The notes: a model not told the origin generated them from the letters alone. DNA of 64,000 nt from Serripes groenlandicus (GCA_031761405.1 JASEVX010000010.1:30433059-30497058), one strand, 5' to 3'. Counted from the stretch's first letter, positions 21,627-33,762 are shown. Numbers and translations: made by a program.

Positions 21627-23372
21627 ATGGAACGCCTTTACTGTCTTACTATGTTGTATTGTATTATACGCAGTACATTTTCATGTATACGAGGTACATA
21701 TTTCATTTGACGTGGTACATTTTGCATAATATGCAGTGCATTTTGTATAATATATCGTGGTTATTTAATAATATGAAGTGCACAAGTATGAAGATACAGT
21801 AGAATAACCATTATATAGTGTGCAAACAACGTCATATGCAATACAAACAACACTATATGCAGTCTATTCTCCAATACGTGTGGTGGTACTTTGATTATAT
21901 GCGGTGGTTTAAACTTTATACGCGGTGCATTTACATTGGGGATGATCATACTTTCCGGCATTCTCCGGAATTATTTCCGGAAATTACCGAGCATGACAGA
22001 TAGGTTTGAACATTAACACCGTCTAATCCATTTAAAAAGGCCTTGTGGAACAATATTTATGAAAAGAAGAGATGCAGAATGTCGTCTAAGCCAACGATCT
22101 CTGATTCCTGAAGCCGACAACTCTTGAAATCATTATGGCAAAAGGATAAATTGCTCATCTTGAGAAATGTCTCCATTTGTCACAATGCGTTCAATCAACC
22201 CCTCTTCAATAATTATACTTTCATTTATTAAGATTTTCTATAGTTTTGCCTTGACGTCATCTGATGCATACTTGTTGTATTACGGAAAAGATTTAAAAAT
22301 GTGTTTAGGTTACCACTTTATGGTAATGATCCCTCATAAAAACAACTTTAAATTCCTCAGCAGCTTCTTGAAATTAGAGAAATAACATGAAAAGTGATTT
22401 ACATGGTATATTCGATTTTGTCTTTGGGAAAAGGCATAACTTCGTGTTTTTTTTCTGAACAGTGTAGGTTCAAATCAGCCGACATATTTGCTCTGTCTTA
22501 TCATAATCCTCACAAGTTGACTGAAGCTTCTAATAAGCATATGTTAGTACATGTCATATTCTACTCCTATAACATAAGACTCAGTTGACAAGCACTCGAG
22601 CTTGTGAGAGGTCATATATTATTGGACTAGTAATATTCAGACTTTAGATTTTGATCAGACTGCAAATCATGCCGAATGAACAGACCAATCTCGTCTAGAG
22701 CGGATTTCAGAGCAGACGACGACATTCTGCCCCTCGTGTATTCAGAACATGTGTACACATTTATTTATTAATTATTCAAGCGCTTTTTTTGAAATTGAGT
22801 AAACGGTGTAAATGTTAATATCTATCCGTCTGCTGACTCGGTATTTTCCGGATAAATAATTACGGAGCATGCCGGAAAGTATGATCATCCTTATGAAAAA
22901 TGCACCGCATATAAAGCTGTTTACACCATGTATAAATTAGTATGGACCGAACATATTGCCAAATGGATTGCGTACTATGATTGTTTATGAACACATACAT
23001 AATTCACCAGGTATAAAGATACATGCAGGCACTTCATATATCAAAACATACATCGCATATATCGACCAACATACAACGTATAAATGTAAAAGTACTGCAT
23101 ACACAAACAAATACACCACATATAATGTCATTTGTACTGCATAGTATATAGTTTGTATTGCACATGACGTTGTTTGTACAACGTATAATGGTTATTCTAC
23201 TGTTTAAACACTATTTTGCATTGCATATTATTCAATAATCACCACACATAATAGAAAAGGCACTGTATATCATGAATAATGTACCACGTCAAATGAAATA
23301 TGTACCTCATATGCGTGAAAATGTACTGCGTATAATACAATACAACATACTAAGACAGTGAAGGCGTTCCAT
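21627..23372. mobile_element. Fold-back element with tandem-repeat arms
   Basis: The first about 57 bp (atggaacgcc...) is the reverse complement of the last (…ggcgttccat) with about two mismatches. The arms (21627 to about 21995; about 22838-23372) are inverted copies made of degenerate units of about 21-23 bp ('tatatgcggtgcattttgt'), and the right arm has several more units. Inner ends are marked by gatgatcatactttccggca and its complement. Flanks gatagtgt (21619-21626) and aatagtgt (23373-23380) agree at 7 of 8 positions. The paralogous sites at 15935-15942 and 17880-17887 (catgatagggt) are empty. The spacer (21996-22837) holds a MITE-A relic (22105-22300) and a copy of the duplication's 120-bp module (about 22450-22560). 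No transposase is visible. Confidence 0.8.
22105..22300 (+). mobile_element. MITE-A relic inside the fold-back spacer
   Basis: ggcaaaaggataaattgctcatct, tctccatttgtcacaatgcg, 'atactttcatttattaagat' and ttgttgtattacggaaaaga match MITE-A segments. Ends lost. Confidence 0.5.
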
Positions 23373-23380
23373 AATAGTGT

Positions 23381-24305
23381 GTGAGTATCAAATGAGTAAG
23401 TGCATGCGATAAGGTACAATTATCAACTGAGCAAGGGCATGAGATAATGAACAAGTTTCAAATGAGCAAATGCATGAGATAATGTACACTTATCAACTGA
23501 GCAAGTGCATGAGATAATGTACAAGTATCAACTGAGCAAGTGCATGAAATAATGTAAGTATCAAATGAGCAAATGCATGAGATAAGGTACAAGTATCAAA
23601 TGAGCAAATGCATGAGATAATGTACCATTATCAACTGAGCAAGTGCATGAGATAATGCACAAGTATCAAATGAGCAAGTACATGAGATAAGGTAAAAGTA
23701 TCAACTGAGCAAGTGCATGAAATAAGGTACAAGTATCAAATGAGCAAGTGCATGAAAAAATGTACAAGTATCAAATGAGCAAGTGCATGATATAATGTAC
23801 CAATATCAAATGAGCAAGTGCATGAGATAAGGTACAAGTATCAACTGAGCAAGTGCATGGGATAAGGTACAAGTATCAACTGAGCAAGTGCATGAAATAA
23901 GGTACAAGTATCAACTGAGCAAGTGCATGATATAAGGTAAAAGTATCAACTGAGCAAGTGCATGAAATAAGGTACAAGTATCAAATGAGCAAGTGCATGA
24001 GATAAGGCAAAAGTATCAACTGAGCAAGTGCATGAAATAAGGTACAAGTATCAACTGAGCAAGTGCATGAGATAAGGTACAAGTATCAATGAGCAAGTAC
24101 ATGAGATAATGTACAATAATGAATGTACAAGTATCAACTGAGCAAGTGCATGAGATAAGGTACAAGTATCAATTAGCATGTGCATGAAATAAGGTACAAG
24201 TATCAACTGAGCAAGTGCATGAAATAATGTACAAGTATCAAATGAGCAAGTGCATGAGATAAGGTACAAGTATCTACGAGCAAGTGCATGAAATAAGGTA
24301 CAATC
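23381..24305 (+). repeat. 35-bp minisatellite, about 26 units
   Basis: Tandem units such as aagtatcaactgagcaagtg + catgagataaggtac. Two main variant sites are visible: caaatgagc/caactgagc, and gagataagg/gagataatg/gaaataagg. The minus-strand frame through it encodes only a periodic low-complexity peptide and is not a gene. It begins right at the fold-back element's right flank. Confidence 0.85.
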
Positions 24306-25370
24306 TTACTTTAATGAAAAGTGTAGGTTAGGAACAGCCTGTATACCTGATCCGTCTCATCAGATTATACACAACTTGACAGAAGCATCTAACAAAACAC
24401 ATGTACATGTATATATGTTATATGTGAACAGCATATATATTAGTGATGGTTGGGACTGATCTGAAAACCTTCTACGACTTAATTGACGAACAGTGCTGAT
24501 TCAGATCCAGTTGTGTGGATGCACATGGTGATCTGTATCTGTACTGATCAGAAATCCCTTAACCCTTTCTCTCTTACAAATCTGCAGCAGATGACTTTGA
24601 AAACAACTGAGTAGAAATATGGAAAATCTATATAAATAGAGTGGAAAACATTGTGGCAAAAGGAGAAATTGTTCTTTTTGAGAAAGTTCTTCTTTTGGTC
24701 ACAATGTTTTCAAAAGTCGTCTGTTTTTCCAAGTCTTTATTATATAATATTTACCAGTCATTTAATACCCGATATAATCTCAAATACGATTTATTCCATC
24801 CAAGAAATAAAATCTTCGCGTACCACTTATAGTACAGTAACATTCTAATGTTATCCAAATATGTGTGAGGGGCCGGATGTGTTGTTATAACCTTCACTTA
24901 AGTCTTTTTTAAGCCTATACTAGCTAGATATGTAAATTGGTTATATTTTCATCAGTAAATGGGTAAAAACATGTGTGCCGGTTGTTTTATTTTAGTTAAT
25001 GTATGATAATGATTTTCAGGATATGAATTCTTTTCAAAACATCATCAAATTGACACATGGGTTTTTATTAATAAATGTCCGCCTATAAGTAAGTAAGTAA
25101 GTAAGTAAGTAAGTTGTTTATTACCGTGACATGTGTTATATACATCAGTAAATGAAACATTAAAGAAAAAGAGAACACCCGGCCCCATGGGCCTATATAT
25201 CACCATTATACAAAGTTAGCTACAAATGTACATATATAGTCACAATCAATTATACATAAATTAGTTGATACGATAATATGGCATTGTCATACAAAAAGCT
25301 ATCACATACATCATGGTAAATGTTAAATAACTTGTTGCACTTTTACACACGACTATATAACCTGCTTCTC

Positions 25371-26567
25371 CTAAGAGCATAAGCTTTTACTAAGAATTTT
25401 TACAGTTTTCCTAGTGCACTCATTTAAAAGGTACTTTAATTTTTCGAGGGGCGTTTTTGAGCTAAATGTATTTTCACCTAATAAATTGAGGTAAATATCT
25501 CGTCTTAGTTCATCATAAAGTTTGCAGTCGAGGAGATAGTGAATCTCAGACTCGATTTGTCCGGCGTCGCACATGGAGCATAACCTTTCGTCCAGGGGCT
25601 CGTTGACGTAACGACCAGTCTCGATCCGCAAAGGGAGGATTCCACAACGGAATTGTGCCATGGTGGAGCGTTCATGTTTTGAGAAATTTAGCGTCACATA
25701 TTTCTCCACTTCTAAGGTGTCTTTAAACGACCTGTATGTCCGTAATTTTGGCGACGACTGTAATGATCGGGCCCAGCGTACGTTGTGAACGTTGCATATG
25801 AGTAGCCTTGCTGATTGTAGGTCGACTGTAGATTTGGAGTTGTAGTGAGCGGATAATTGAAGGTCATCCATGATCGATTTTATCTCATTACACCAATTGT
25901 TCGTGCGCGGGTTGTTATATTCACTTTCAAACACCCGTTTTGTAATTCTATCGCTGTCCATAATTAAGAGCCTGTTCCATAAGCGGAGCTTATTTAGCCT
26001 TCTCCGCGACTGTGCTGTGAGCCATCCGACGTCACCGGAAATGGCAGCAGTAGGAGCGAAACAATGTACACCCAAAAAGTAACGTATGGCTCTGTGTTGA
26101 ACATTATCACTGGCTTGGTAATGTTTATAACCCCATACACTTGAACAGAAATCCAGTATCGGTACAATGCAACTGTTGAATAACTTTTCATATGATTTAA
26201 AGCCGAAGTCTTTAAGGCCGCTTATTTTGTGAATAAGGCTACCTAGGGCTCTTCCTGCTCCGCGACTGAGCGCTTCTGCGTGAGATACAAAGTTACCTTT
26301 GTCTGCGAGGATTACTCCGAGATATCTATATTCGGAAACAGTTTCGAGCACGTTGTCACCGACTTGGAAACGAAAGTCTGTTTGCCTCGTCCGTGGACGC
26401 CGGAAATACATGCATTTAGATTTAGAGGTGTTTTTGAGAACTCTCCATTTCTTGCACCAACCGTGAAGAGTATTGAGCATAGTTTGTAAGTTTCTTTCAG
26501 AGTTAGCAATTAGCACTATATCATCAGCATAGAGTAACATGGACACGAAGAGGTCACCAACTTGCAT
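25371..26567 (-). pseudogene. LINE reverse transcriptase, C-terminal part
   Basis: A 398-codon open frame, intact to its stop near the 3' tail. It contains the RT catalytic motif C (LLYADDIVLIA, near residue 11 onward), then the thumb ('SEYRYLGVIL', 'ILDFCSSVWGY'), and near the C-terminus a Cys/His cluster (LCSMCDAGQIESEIHYLLDC) typical of several LINE clades. It continues the upstream RT part (26597-28008) after a frameshifting deletion that removed the segment between motif B and motif C, so no active enzyme is possible. The second LINE relic (35362-35874) shares the 'IETGRY...C.LC...E.HYLL.C' C-terminal pattern. Exact clade (CR1/Jockey-like or other) unresolved. Confidence 0.85.
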
Positions 26568-26596
26568 ACCAATGCCAAGGTCATTGATTTCAGTTA

Positions 26597-28008
26597 CTAG
26601 GTCATTAACAAATTATTTCCTTCAGCTATCCCAGAGTTGCAGTCAAACCATTCTGTCAACTTGTTGTTAATTTTAATTGTGGACGTCGTATGCTTGTAGA
26701 TTGACTTAATGCTGTTATATATGTTACCATCGACACCCAAAAGCAATATTTTGTATAGCATCAAGTCCCTGTCCACAAAATCGAACGCCTTCTTAAGGTC
26801 GATGTAGGCAGTGAACACATTTGCGTTATTCTTGACAATGCTGTTTAAAGTGAAAATGTGGTCCTCACACGAGCGGTCCTTTCTAAACCCATTTTGTTCG
26901 TCGGCGAGTAAGTTGTATTCTTCAAGGTAACAAGTTAGTCTTTTATTCACAATGGCACTGTACACCTTGCTGATACAAGAAAGGAGGCTAATCCCGCGTT
27001 AATTTAACGGCGTCCTTTTGTCCGAGCTAGGGTCCTTATGAATTGGTATTATTATGGCTTTTCTCCAATCACTGGGCACAATACTTGTGTCAAATATTAA
27101 CTGAAATAGTTTTTGGAGTACTGCGATGATCGGTGGATTTTTTAGAGCCGCGTATGGGATAGAGTCCAGACCACTTGCGGACTTCGCTTTTGTCGCCATA
27201 ACAACATTTGCTACTTCTTCCAACGAGAATGGGTGGTTTAGAATATCTTTAGCGTTATAAAATGGGTCTTCAATGTTCATTTCGAGCAATTGTTTATGGA
27301 TTTTTGCGCGATTATAGAAATTCTCATCAAAGTCACTCATATTCTCACTATTATAAAGTTTCTCAAAATCACTACGCCAGCGCTCATAAACTAGTGTTTC
27401 ATCGGTGGAACATGTGCCGTTTTCGTTGACAACTTCAGTGGGAATTGTCGTGTCTTTCCTCGGACCGAGCCGTTTTATTTTATCCCAGAAGTCATTTGGG
27501 TTGTTGCTTGACGCGGTTTCAATGTCGACCGAGACCGTGCGCAAATATACGCGTTCGATTTGCCTTAGCCGTTTATCAAAACGCTGCCTGGCCTCAAAGT
27601 ATAACGCCCGCAAATAAGTACGAACTCGATTTGGGCCCGTGCATTTGGTAAAGTCTTTTTCTGTTTCATTAAGTTTACTCCAAAGCGTAGAGAGTTCCTC
27701 ATTCCAGAATGGTTTGTGTATTTTGCGTCGTTTACCGATGCGCTTCGACGTCGTATATGTAGGTATAGTTCGGCGCATTTCATCATTTATTGCTTCACAT
27801 AGTTCTGAATATATTGAGTCTATTACCTCTTGGCTCTCTCGGCTATTTTCAATCAAGGTTATCACTTCAATTAATGCATTACGTGCAATAACACTGTCCA
27901 TAAAGTTGCATTGTATTTTGTAAAGTTTGTATTTCGGTCCGTTAGCAGAGTGAGCGTCATCATAACTGTTTATGTTGTCATGCCCCGTTAATCCGCTTAT
28001 TTTGAACT
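26597..28008 (-). pseudogene. LINE linker and reverse transcriptase, N-terminal part
   Basis: One frame interrupted by a single TAA (26996-26998). The upstream 336-odd codons are a basic linker (…FWNEELSTLWSKLNE…) leading into RT motifs 0-1 (SASGLDSIPYAAL, DWRKAIIIPIHKD). The stop replaces the aromatic residue in the usual 'NYRGISLLS' motif. Downstream come QNGFRKDRSCEDHIF and motif A with its catalytic aspartate (YIDLKKAFDFVDRD). The frame ends at a deletion in the 'G...GDNLSP' motif (here GIAEGNN). The reading frame continues a few codons past 28010 into flanking DNA; those residues are not part of the element. Confidence 0.85.
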
Positions 28009-28239
28009 GACCTATATATAATATCATCTACCACTCACTTTTTACTCTCATCACTATTTGTAATTACCCCCAGACATATACTTCTCTCCCTTATCTTTAA
28101 TTTGTTCTCTCTTACTAAACGTTTTTCTCCCATTCCTTGGCTGTGATTTATACTGGTACGCACAGACTATTGTATTATTAACACAACTATTCATTCAAAT
28201 CACAGCTTCCTTTTCTTCCTCCGGTTCTGCACTTGTTCC

Positions 28240-28880
28240 GACTTCTAGAATCGAATTTGCAGAACAGAACACCAATCTGCAAAGACTGAACACTTAGCAT
28301 CAAGGACAATATCTAGATTCATCTGAACGAGAGGCAACTTTCTCAGAAAAGTGTCTTAATTGATCGCTGGATAACATCCAAGCGTGAAGATGTAGCATAG
28401 CCGGGTTTAGATGAAAACGCCGACCTAGCTGCTCTTACACCATCTTTTTGAATATGAAGGCGACGAGGAACATCCGAGACAACTCAGTAGATCCTTAAAC
28501 CATGACACCCGATGTCAAAAGGGGCTATCAGTAGGACTCTTGTGTACTGTTGAGAGCGAAGGATTTTCTGAAGCATGATTGGGATCAAAACGAACGAGGG
28601 AAGTGTACCCGAATAGAAGGTCCCAATCGAGGGTCAATGCGTCCACTGCCCTTGCTGCAGGGTCGTACATCGGTGACAGAGAAGCAGCCGATGATCGACC
28701 ATGGTGGCAAAGAGATCCACTAACGGAGTTCCGGAGCGGGGAAACTGAGTGAACTGTTATCTTGATTCAATGACCCATCCGCAGTCAAGAATGTTCTGTC
28801 GCGATAGATTGTCCGTCAGAACATTGAGGCGACCGGGGATATGCTTGACTAGGACAAGCCATATTTTCCGGTACCACAAA
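28240..28880 (-). pseudogene. DIRS-like fragment, copy 2
   Basis: Paralogue of 17000-17610 with the same motif order. It keeps about 77 bp (near 28430-28506) absent from copy 1; these translate on the minus strand to a 'WFKDLLS' and 'DVPRRLHIQKDGVR' type stretch that fits the DIRS 'WF..LL.L..D.P..L....D..R' region. So the longer form is ancestral and copy 1 has the deletion. Multiple stops and frameshifts; dead. Confidence 0.6.
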
Positions 28881-30605
28881 CAGATTTATGTACATTTGCC
28901 CCATGTTAAAACAAAGTAAGCGATTCATACGACGTAGCAGTTTCTAATAGGCTTAAAGCGATACGCGTGGAATTTTTTGGGCGACATTAAATGAGTTTGA
29001 AATTATCGGCACACAAAGCAAACTTATGCTCAGCCACAACATGTAGTTTCAGATCAGCCTGTACATCTGTCTGGTCTTATAAGCATATACACAACTTGAC
29101 AGAATAATGTAACAAAGCGTGTATATGTTATGTGAACAACGTAGCTATTGATTTGACTGCTATTGCTTAGATTCATCTACGCAAACATGTACCTTTTTCG
29201 ATGCACAGGTGGATGTATTACAACTGTAGATACATATCTGACTATGCATCCAAGCTGAAGGATTCAAAGACTTCGAAAAACCTTCCAAGACTTAATTGGC
29301 AAACAGTGCATATTCAGATTCAGCTGTGTAGATGTACAGCATGATCATGATCTGAACTGATCACAAACCCTTTATCGCTTAAAACTAATCTGCAGCAGAT
29401 GACTTTAAAACAGCTGAGCAAAAATAAGGAAAACTGAATTAGTTAAATTTCAATAATTAAATACAGTTAAAAGCATTGCGGCAAAAGGAGAAATTGATCA
29501 TTTTGAACACTAACCTTTCGTCACAATGTTTTAAAAAGTCGTCTGCTGCAGACGGGAAAGTTTTTTTGGTGGTCACTGCTCATTTATTATTATTAAAAAC
29601 ATTTAGGTACAAACAAGGAAACTCTATAAAGGTATAATAAATTGTCTGCTACAGGTGGCAACAGAGCATGACATACAACCCTTACATTAATAATAATTCC
29701 AGAGATAATAAATAAATGTGTTTTACCAACAATATATATGTTCTTATACAAATAATCCTATGCTACAGCTTATAGAACCAATCAACACACTGAGCAAACT
29801 GTATACAAATTATTAAATAAAGCTTTGAGCAATTATCCTTTTGTTACATTGTTTTCAAAAGGCGTCTGTTGCAGGAGGGGAAGTGTAAACGTTTGTTTAG
29901 GTGAATCAATGTCTATTTATCTTTAATAACATCTAGGTCAAATCACGGAAGGTGAAAGTTGAAATCATTGTTGCAAAATGAGAAATTACGTTTTAAGCAA
30001 TTCTCTGTTTGTCACAATGTTTTCGAAAACTGTCTGCTACGGGTGGGAAAGTGTTACGAACATGACATACAACTCTTACTGTAATAAATCAAGAGAAATG
30101 GAAAAATGCGTTTTCCAACAATATATGTAATTACACAAATAATCCTATGCTAAAGATACAAGAAATAATCGGTAAACTGAGCAAACACTTATTGATAGGT
30201 TGTAAGTCTCAAATAAGCAAGTGCATAGGAAAAGGTATCATGATTTGAATATAAAAACTATTTCACAAACGCTGAAACGCGCGATGCACAGGCGTATGTA
30301 TTAACATCTGCAGATAAATATCCGACTGTACATCCAAGCTGAAGGATTGAAATAGATAATGTTTTGAGAAGTTTTTCTAAAAAGCCTTCTATGACTTTTT
30401 ATTAAACAGTGAAGATTCAAATCCAGTTGAGTGGGTGCACATGATGATCTGTATATATACTGATCACATGCCTTAACCCTTTCTCACTTACAAATCTGCA
30501 GCAGTCAACTTTGAAAACAGCTGAGCAAAAATATTGGTAAACCTATATTAATTAAATATAAATTATTAAATACAGTAGAAAACATTGTTGCACATTGAAC
30601 AGTTT

Positions 30606-31590
30606 AGGATAAGATCAGCCTGTGTATTTGCTCGGTCTTATAAGCACATACACAACTTGACAGGAGCATCTTAAAAAGCGTATATATTTTATGTGAACAG
30701 CGTACCTTTTACAATGCATTTGCTCAAATAAGGAATTAAGACTATGAAACAAGATAGCGTCTATTTGTGGAAAAAGGATAATACAATATACAACAATGTA
30801 ATACAATTAAACAAGAGTTAGAGTAAAATGTCTAAATTGTCACCAGATTCCAAGATGGATTTTAAAGTTGACTTTCTCGGTTTCTTCTGTGAGAAGGCTA
30901 ACTAACACGTGTATTCCAAGGTGTTGGATTGCTTCAACTGGTGTTTAAGTCGATGTCAATCTGAAATTATATAACTACATGTACATTGATACCAATCCAA
31001 TCATAATTTCATCAGTACAAGTATATATTCTTTAAAGCTCTTTAATAAAAAGATGCAAGCCTCTATATATCCATACGATTCCATTAAGACGACATTTGCC
31101 AAATTTCACCAAGTTTCCATACATTTACGGTATAGAAAAACAGTATTTCGTCACATTTCACATTGTTTCGATAAAATAACGATATGGTAAACTAGTATGT
31201 CATTTTTGTTATGACCATCAAGCTAGTTGTAAGTCCTACTGTGTACGTTATTCGGACGTCTGGTCTTATTTCGTTAAGTTTTGGATAGAAGGGGGGTTTC
31301 AGCTGACGTTCTCGGATTCTTTTCTGAGAAGTCATACACAATTGTACTGTAGGTTTGGATTGCCGCATGTGGTTCTTAAGCGTCTCACAATATTGTTGTT
31401 AGTCCTTGCAATCTTTTAAAGTCAGTTGTAGATGATTTCCATAGGATTGAATATCCACTTCTCCAGCAGCATAATACATACAATATACAAAATTATTGCT
31501 TTATAAGATTTTAACAACGGCTAGTAACCCCACATTCATGTTTCATTATTCTATGTAAAACATCCAGCCCTTTCTTACATGAACATATAG
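30606..31590. other. Partial duplication module, then no recognisable feature
   Basis: 30606-30720 is another copy of the 120-bp module (gatcagcctgtgtatttgct...cacaacttgacaggagcatc). From 30720 to 31590 I see no gene or repeat. Confidence 0.5.
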
Positions 31591-31594
31591 GTAT

Positions 31595-31770
31595 CCGCCT
31601 TGGCCTAGTGTTAAGCGTCGGGGATTTGGGTTTGAACCGCAGTCGCAGCGCTATGGTCATGGTGGAGTGCTCTAGCAAGGGCAAGATACATGGCCTAGCC
31701 TAGTACTATAGCCATGATATAACTTATGCGTATGTCCCGGCTTTCTCGCAATACACACTAGGTAACTGGC
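31595..31770 (+). repeat. tRNA-derived SINE
   Basis: A box ggcctagtgttaagcgtcg and B box gggtttgaaccgc, then gctatggtcatggtggagtg, agcaagggcaagat and cctagcctagtacta. Same family as 41640-41775, where the head is better preserved. Confidence 0.65.
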
Positions 31771-31774
31771 TACC

Positions 31775-32200
31775 TTTGATTTTAAATCTGCATTTAAACT
31801 TTCCTATTCCAACAGCCAAGCTATTGTAGCCTGGCCGAACTTTGAAAACGGAAAATTCCGACTTCAATGATCATTTATCAAATTGAATGTTAATAATCCA
31901 ACACTATCCTATATCTGAAAACATATTTTTGATTTGAAATCTGCATTGAAACTTTCCTTTTCCAAGAGTCAACCCTTGTAACCTGGCCGAACTTTGCAAA
32001 CGGAAAATCCCAACTTCAATTTCAATGATAATTTATGAAAATGAATGTTAATAATTCAACCATTTCTCCTACATGAACATAACATTTAAAATTACCATTT
32101 AAATTTTCCTATTCAAAGAGTCAAGCCCTTGTAGCCTAGCCGAAAGCAAACGGAAAATCGAAACGATAAATGAATGTTAATATTCCAATCGTTTCCTACA
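31775..32200 (+). repeat. Three diverged tandem units
   Basis: A unit of about 140-150 bp: 'aaatctgcatttaaactttcc', 'agcctggccgaactttg', 'aacggaaaat', 'gaatgttaataatccaac'. Recurs at about 31781, 31939 and 32092 (the third with a partial deletion). Confidence 0.65.
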
Positions 32201-32451
32201 TGATTATAATATTTGCAAACATACAGGTTTTAGTAATATTTGTGAAATCAAAAGTCTATGTACCTTTAATCTCGATGAAGCATTTCTAGACCACACACAG
32301 TACCGTCTTCTCTAGTAGACAATACGCAAATAAACATAATTATATCAGGTAAATTGAAGGAATACATGCATGTTTAAGAGATAATAAAATATGGACTAAA
32401 TTTAAAGTAGGAAAGGTCAACATACAGACAGAGATAGACAGACATACGGAG

Positions 32452-32660
<209 letters not shown>

Positions 32661-32664
32661 AACG

Positions 32665-33060
32665 GAGTGGTGTTTAACCCCGCTTTCAACAGTATTGCAA
32701 TGATATCGCGCCATTTATGGGTAAATGTCCAGCTCCCCAATGCATTAGATTTGAAAAATAAAATGAACATTCTAATTTAATCATATTTGCTTTAAACATT
32801 GTGGAAAATTGTCAAGTTGTTCCTAAGACGCAATATCGTCTTTTCTTACAATGTTTGCAAGGTTGTTTGCTATTACCCATATGCGTCACTGCCAAGCGGG
32901 GAAATACAAAAATGCTCATAGTTAAAAAGAGTCAAAATAACCGTCAAACTTTTATTGAAAACCGCATAATGAAAAATTCTCCATTTGCCACAATGTTATC
33001 AACTTCATTACAAAGATGTTCCCCCATTGATGTTGGGCTATCATTTTGAATAATCAAACT
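32665..33060 (-). repeat. SINE tail joined to MITE-A relic
   Basis: Minus-strand SINE tail (gtgtttaaccccgctttcaa, tattgcaatgatatcgcgcc), then MITE-A-like 'aacattgtggaaaattgtca' and 'gcaatatcgtcttttcttaca'. The same join is present at 33925-34145, so the composite was duplicated as a unit together with flanking GA-rich sequence. Confidence 0.5.
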
Positions 33061-33177
33061 ATATGTTTTCCCTGGATAAAAAACAATGGGATGAATTAAT
33101 CTGTGGACTGTAGCCCTGTCGTGTTGAAAATATTGTGGAAAATCAAGCTATTTCTCTATTGCCCTCAATGTTTTCTA

Positions 33178-33312
33178 CATTTCTTTTGAAAACATTGTGA
33201 CAAAAGGAGAAATTGCTCGAAACGATCTTTTTCTCCTTTTGCCACAACAATGTTTTTAAAAGTCGTCAGCTGCAGATGCGTCATAATTCTTCTATAAGTG
33301 GGAAAAGGTTAA
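33178..33312 (-). mobile_element. MITE-A right part
   Basis: aacattgtgacaaaaggagaaattgctc, gtcgtcagctgcagatgcgtc and gtgggaaaaggttaa are conserved. Left TIR missing. Confidence 0.65.
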
Positions 33313-33608
33313 CACATGGTAGTTTCAAATAAAATACCAGGCAAGAGTAATGACACTATTACATGTGCAAAAAATGTTAAAACATCACAAGCACGTGGAT
33401 TACTTCAACTCTTACCACGCGTCCTGTTTGCCTCAACAGCAAACGACTTTATATATTGCATTTCGAAATTCAATTGCTGCATATTTGTATGTTGGAAATG
33501 ATTATATAAGTTAAATGGCTTTAAAGCACCTATATTAAACATCATGATAACAAATGTATATACAGACAAACGACATACAAAGTGCTATGAATGAAAAGTT
33601 ATTGGATA

Positions 33609-33762
33609 TTTTAACCCTCTAAAAATCGTAGGATTTTCTACCGTGAGCAAATTCTACTTTTGCTATAATGTTTCAATAAATTCTTTCATTCATAGTGGGT
33701 TCAGTCCATATAAGTGTTCAAAGTCGTCTGCTGCAAATGTGGCATGTGGGGGAAAGGGTGTA
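33609..33762 (+). mobile_element. MITE-A copy, internally deleted
   Basis: ttttaaccctctaaaaatcg, gtgagcaaattctacttttg, gtcgtctgctgcaaatgtgg and catgtgggggaaagggt. About 80 bp shorter than complete copies. Confidence 0.6.

Larger units (their letters stand above)
25088..28010 (-). mobile_element. 5'-truncated non-LTR retrotransposon (LINE)
   Basis: The element lies on the minus strand. Its 3' tail is an (agta)n/(ttac)n run of about 27 nt at 25088-25114 and its truncated 5' end is near 28010. The target duplication is cctata (25082-25087 and 28011-28016); copy 1 of the duplication has the intact site gtccgcctatatataatatc (16801-16820). The 2.9 kb carries a linker, RT and a C-terminal zinc-knuckle-like domain. 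The endonuclease domain is missing, as expected after incomplete reverse transcription. Defects: one in-frame TAA (26996-26998) and one frameshifting deletion near 26610-26620. Confidence 0.9.
20343..30605. repeat. Tandem segmental duplication, copy 2
   Basis: Direct tandem copy of 14478-20342, grown to about 10.3 kb. Extra material relative to copy 1: a 96-bp MITE (20388-20483), the fold-back element (21627-23372), the minisatellite expansion (23381-24305) and a LINE (25088-28010). It lacks the 781-bp TTAA element and keeps 77 bp of DIRS coding sequence that copy 1 lost. A further partial module continues just past the end (30606-30720), so the duplicated unit may have had more copies. Confidence 0.75.

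Noticed and set aside
24051..24269. 72-codon minus-strand frame with repeated Cys-Thr-Leu-like segments
   Set aside because: Direct translation of the 35-bp minisatellite; periodicity comes from the DNA repeat.
23381..24305. CRISPR-like array
   Set aside because: The units are contiguous 35-bp repeats with no unique spacers, in a eukaryotic repeat context.
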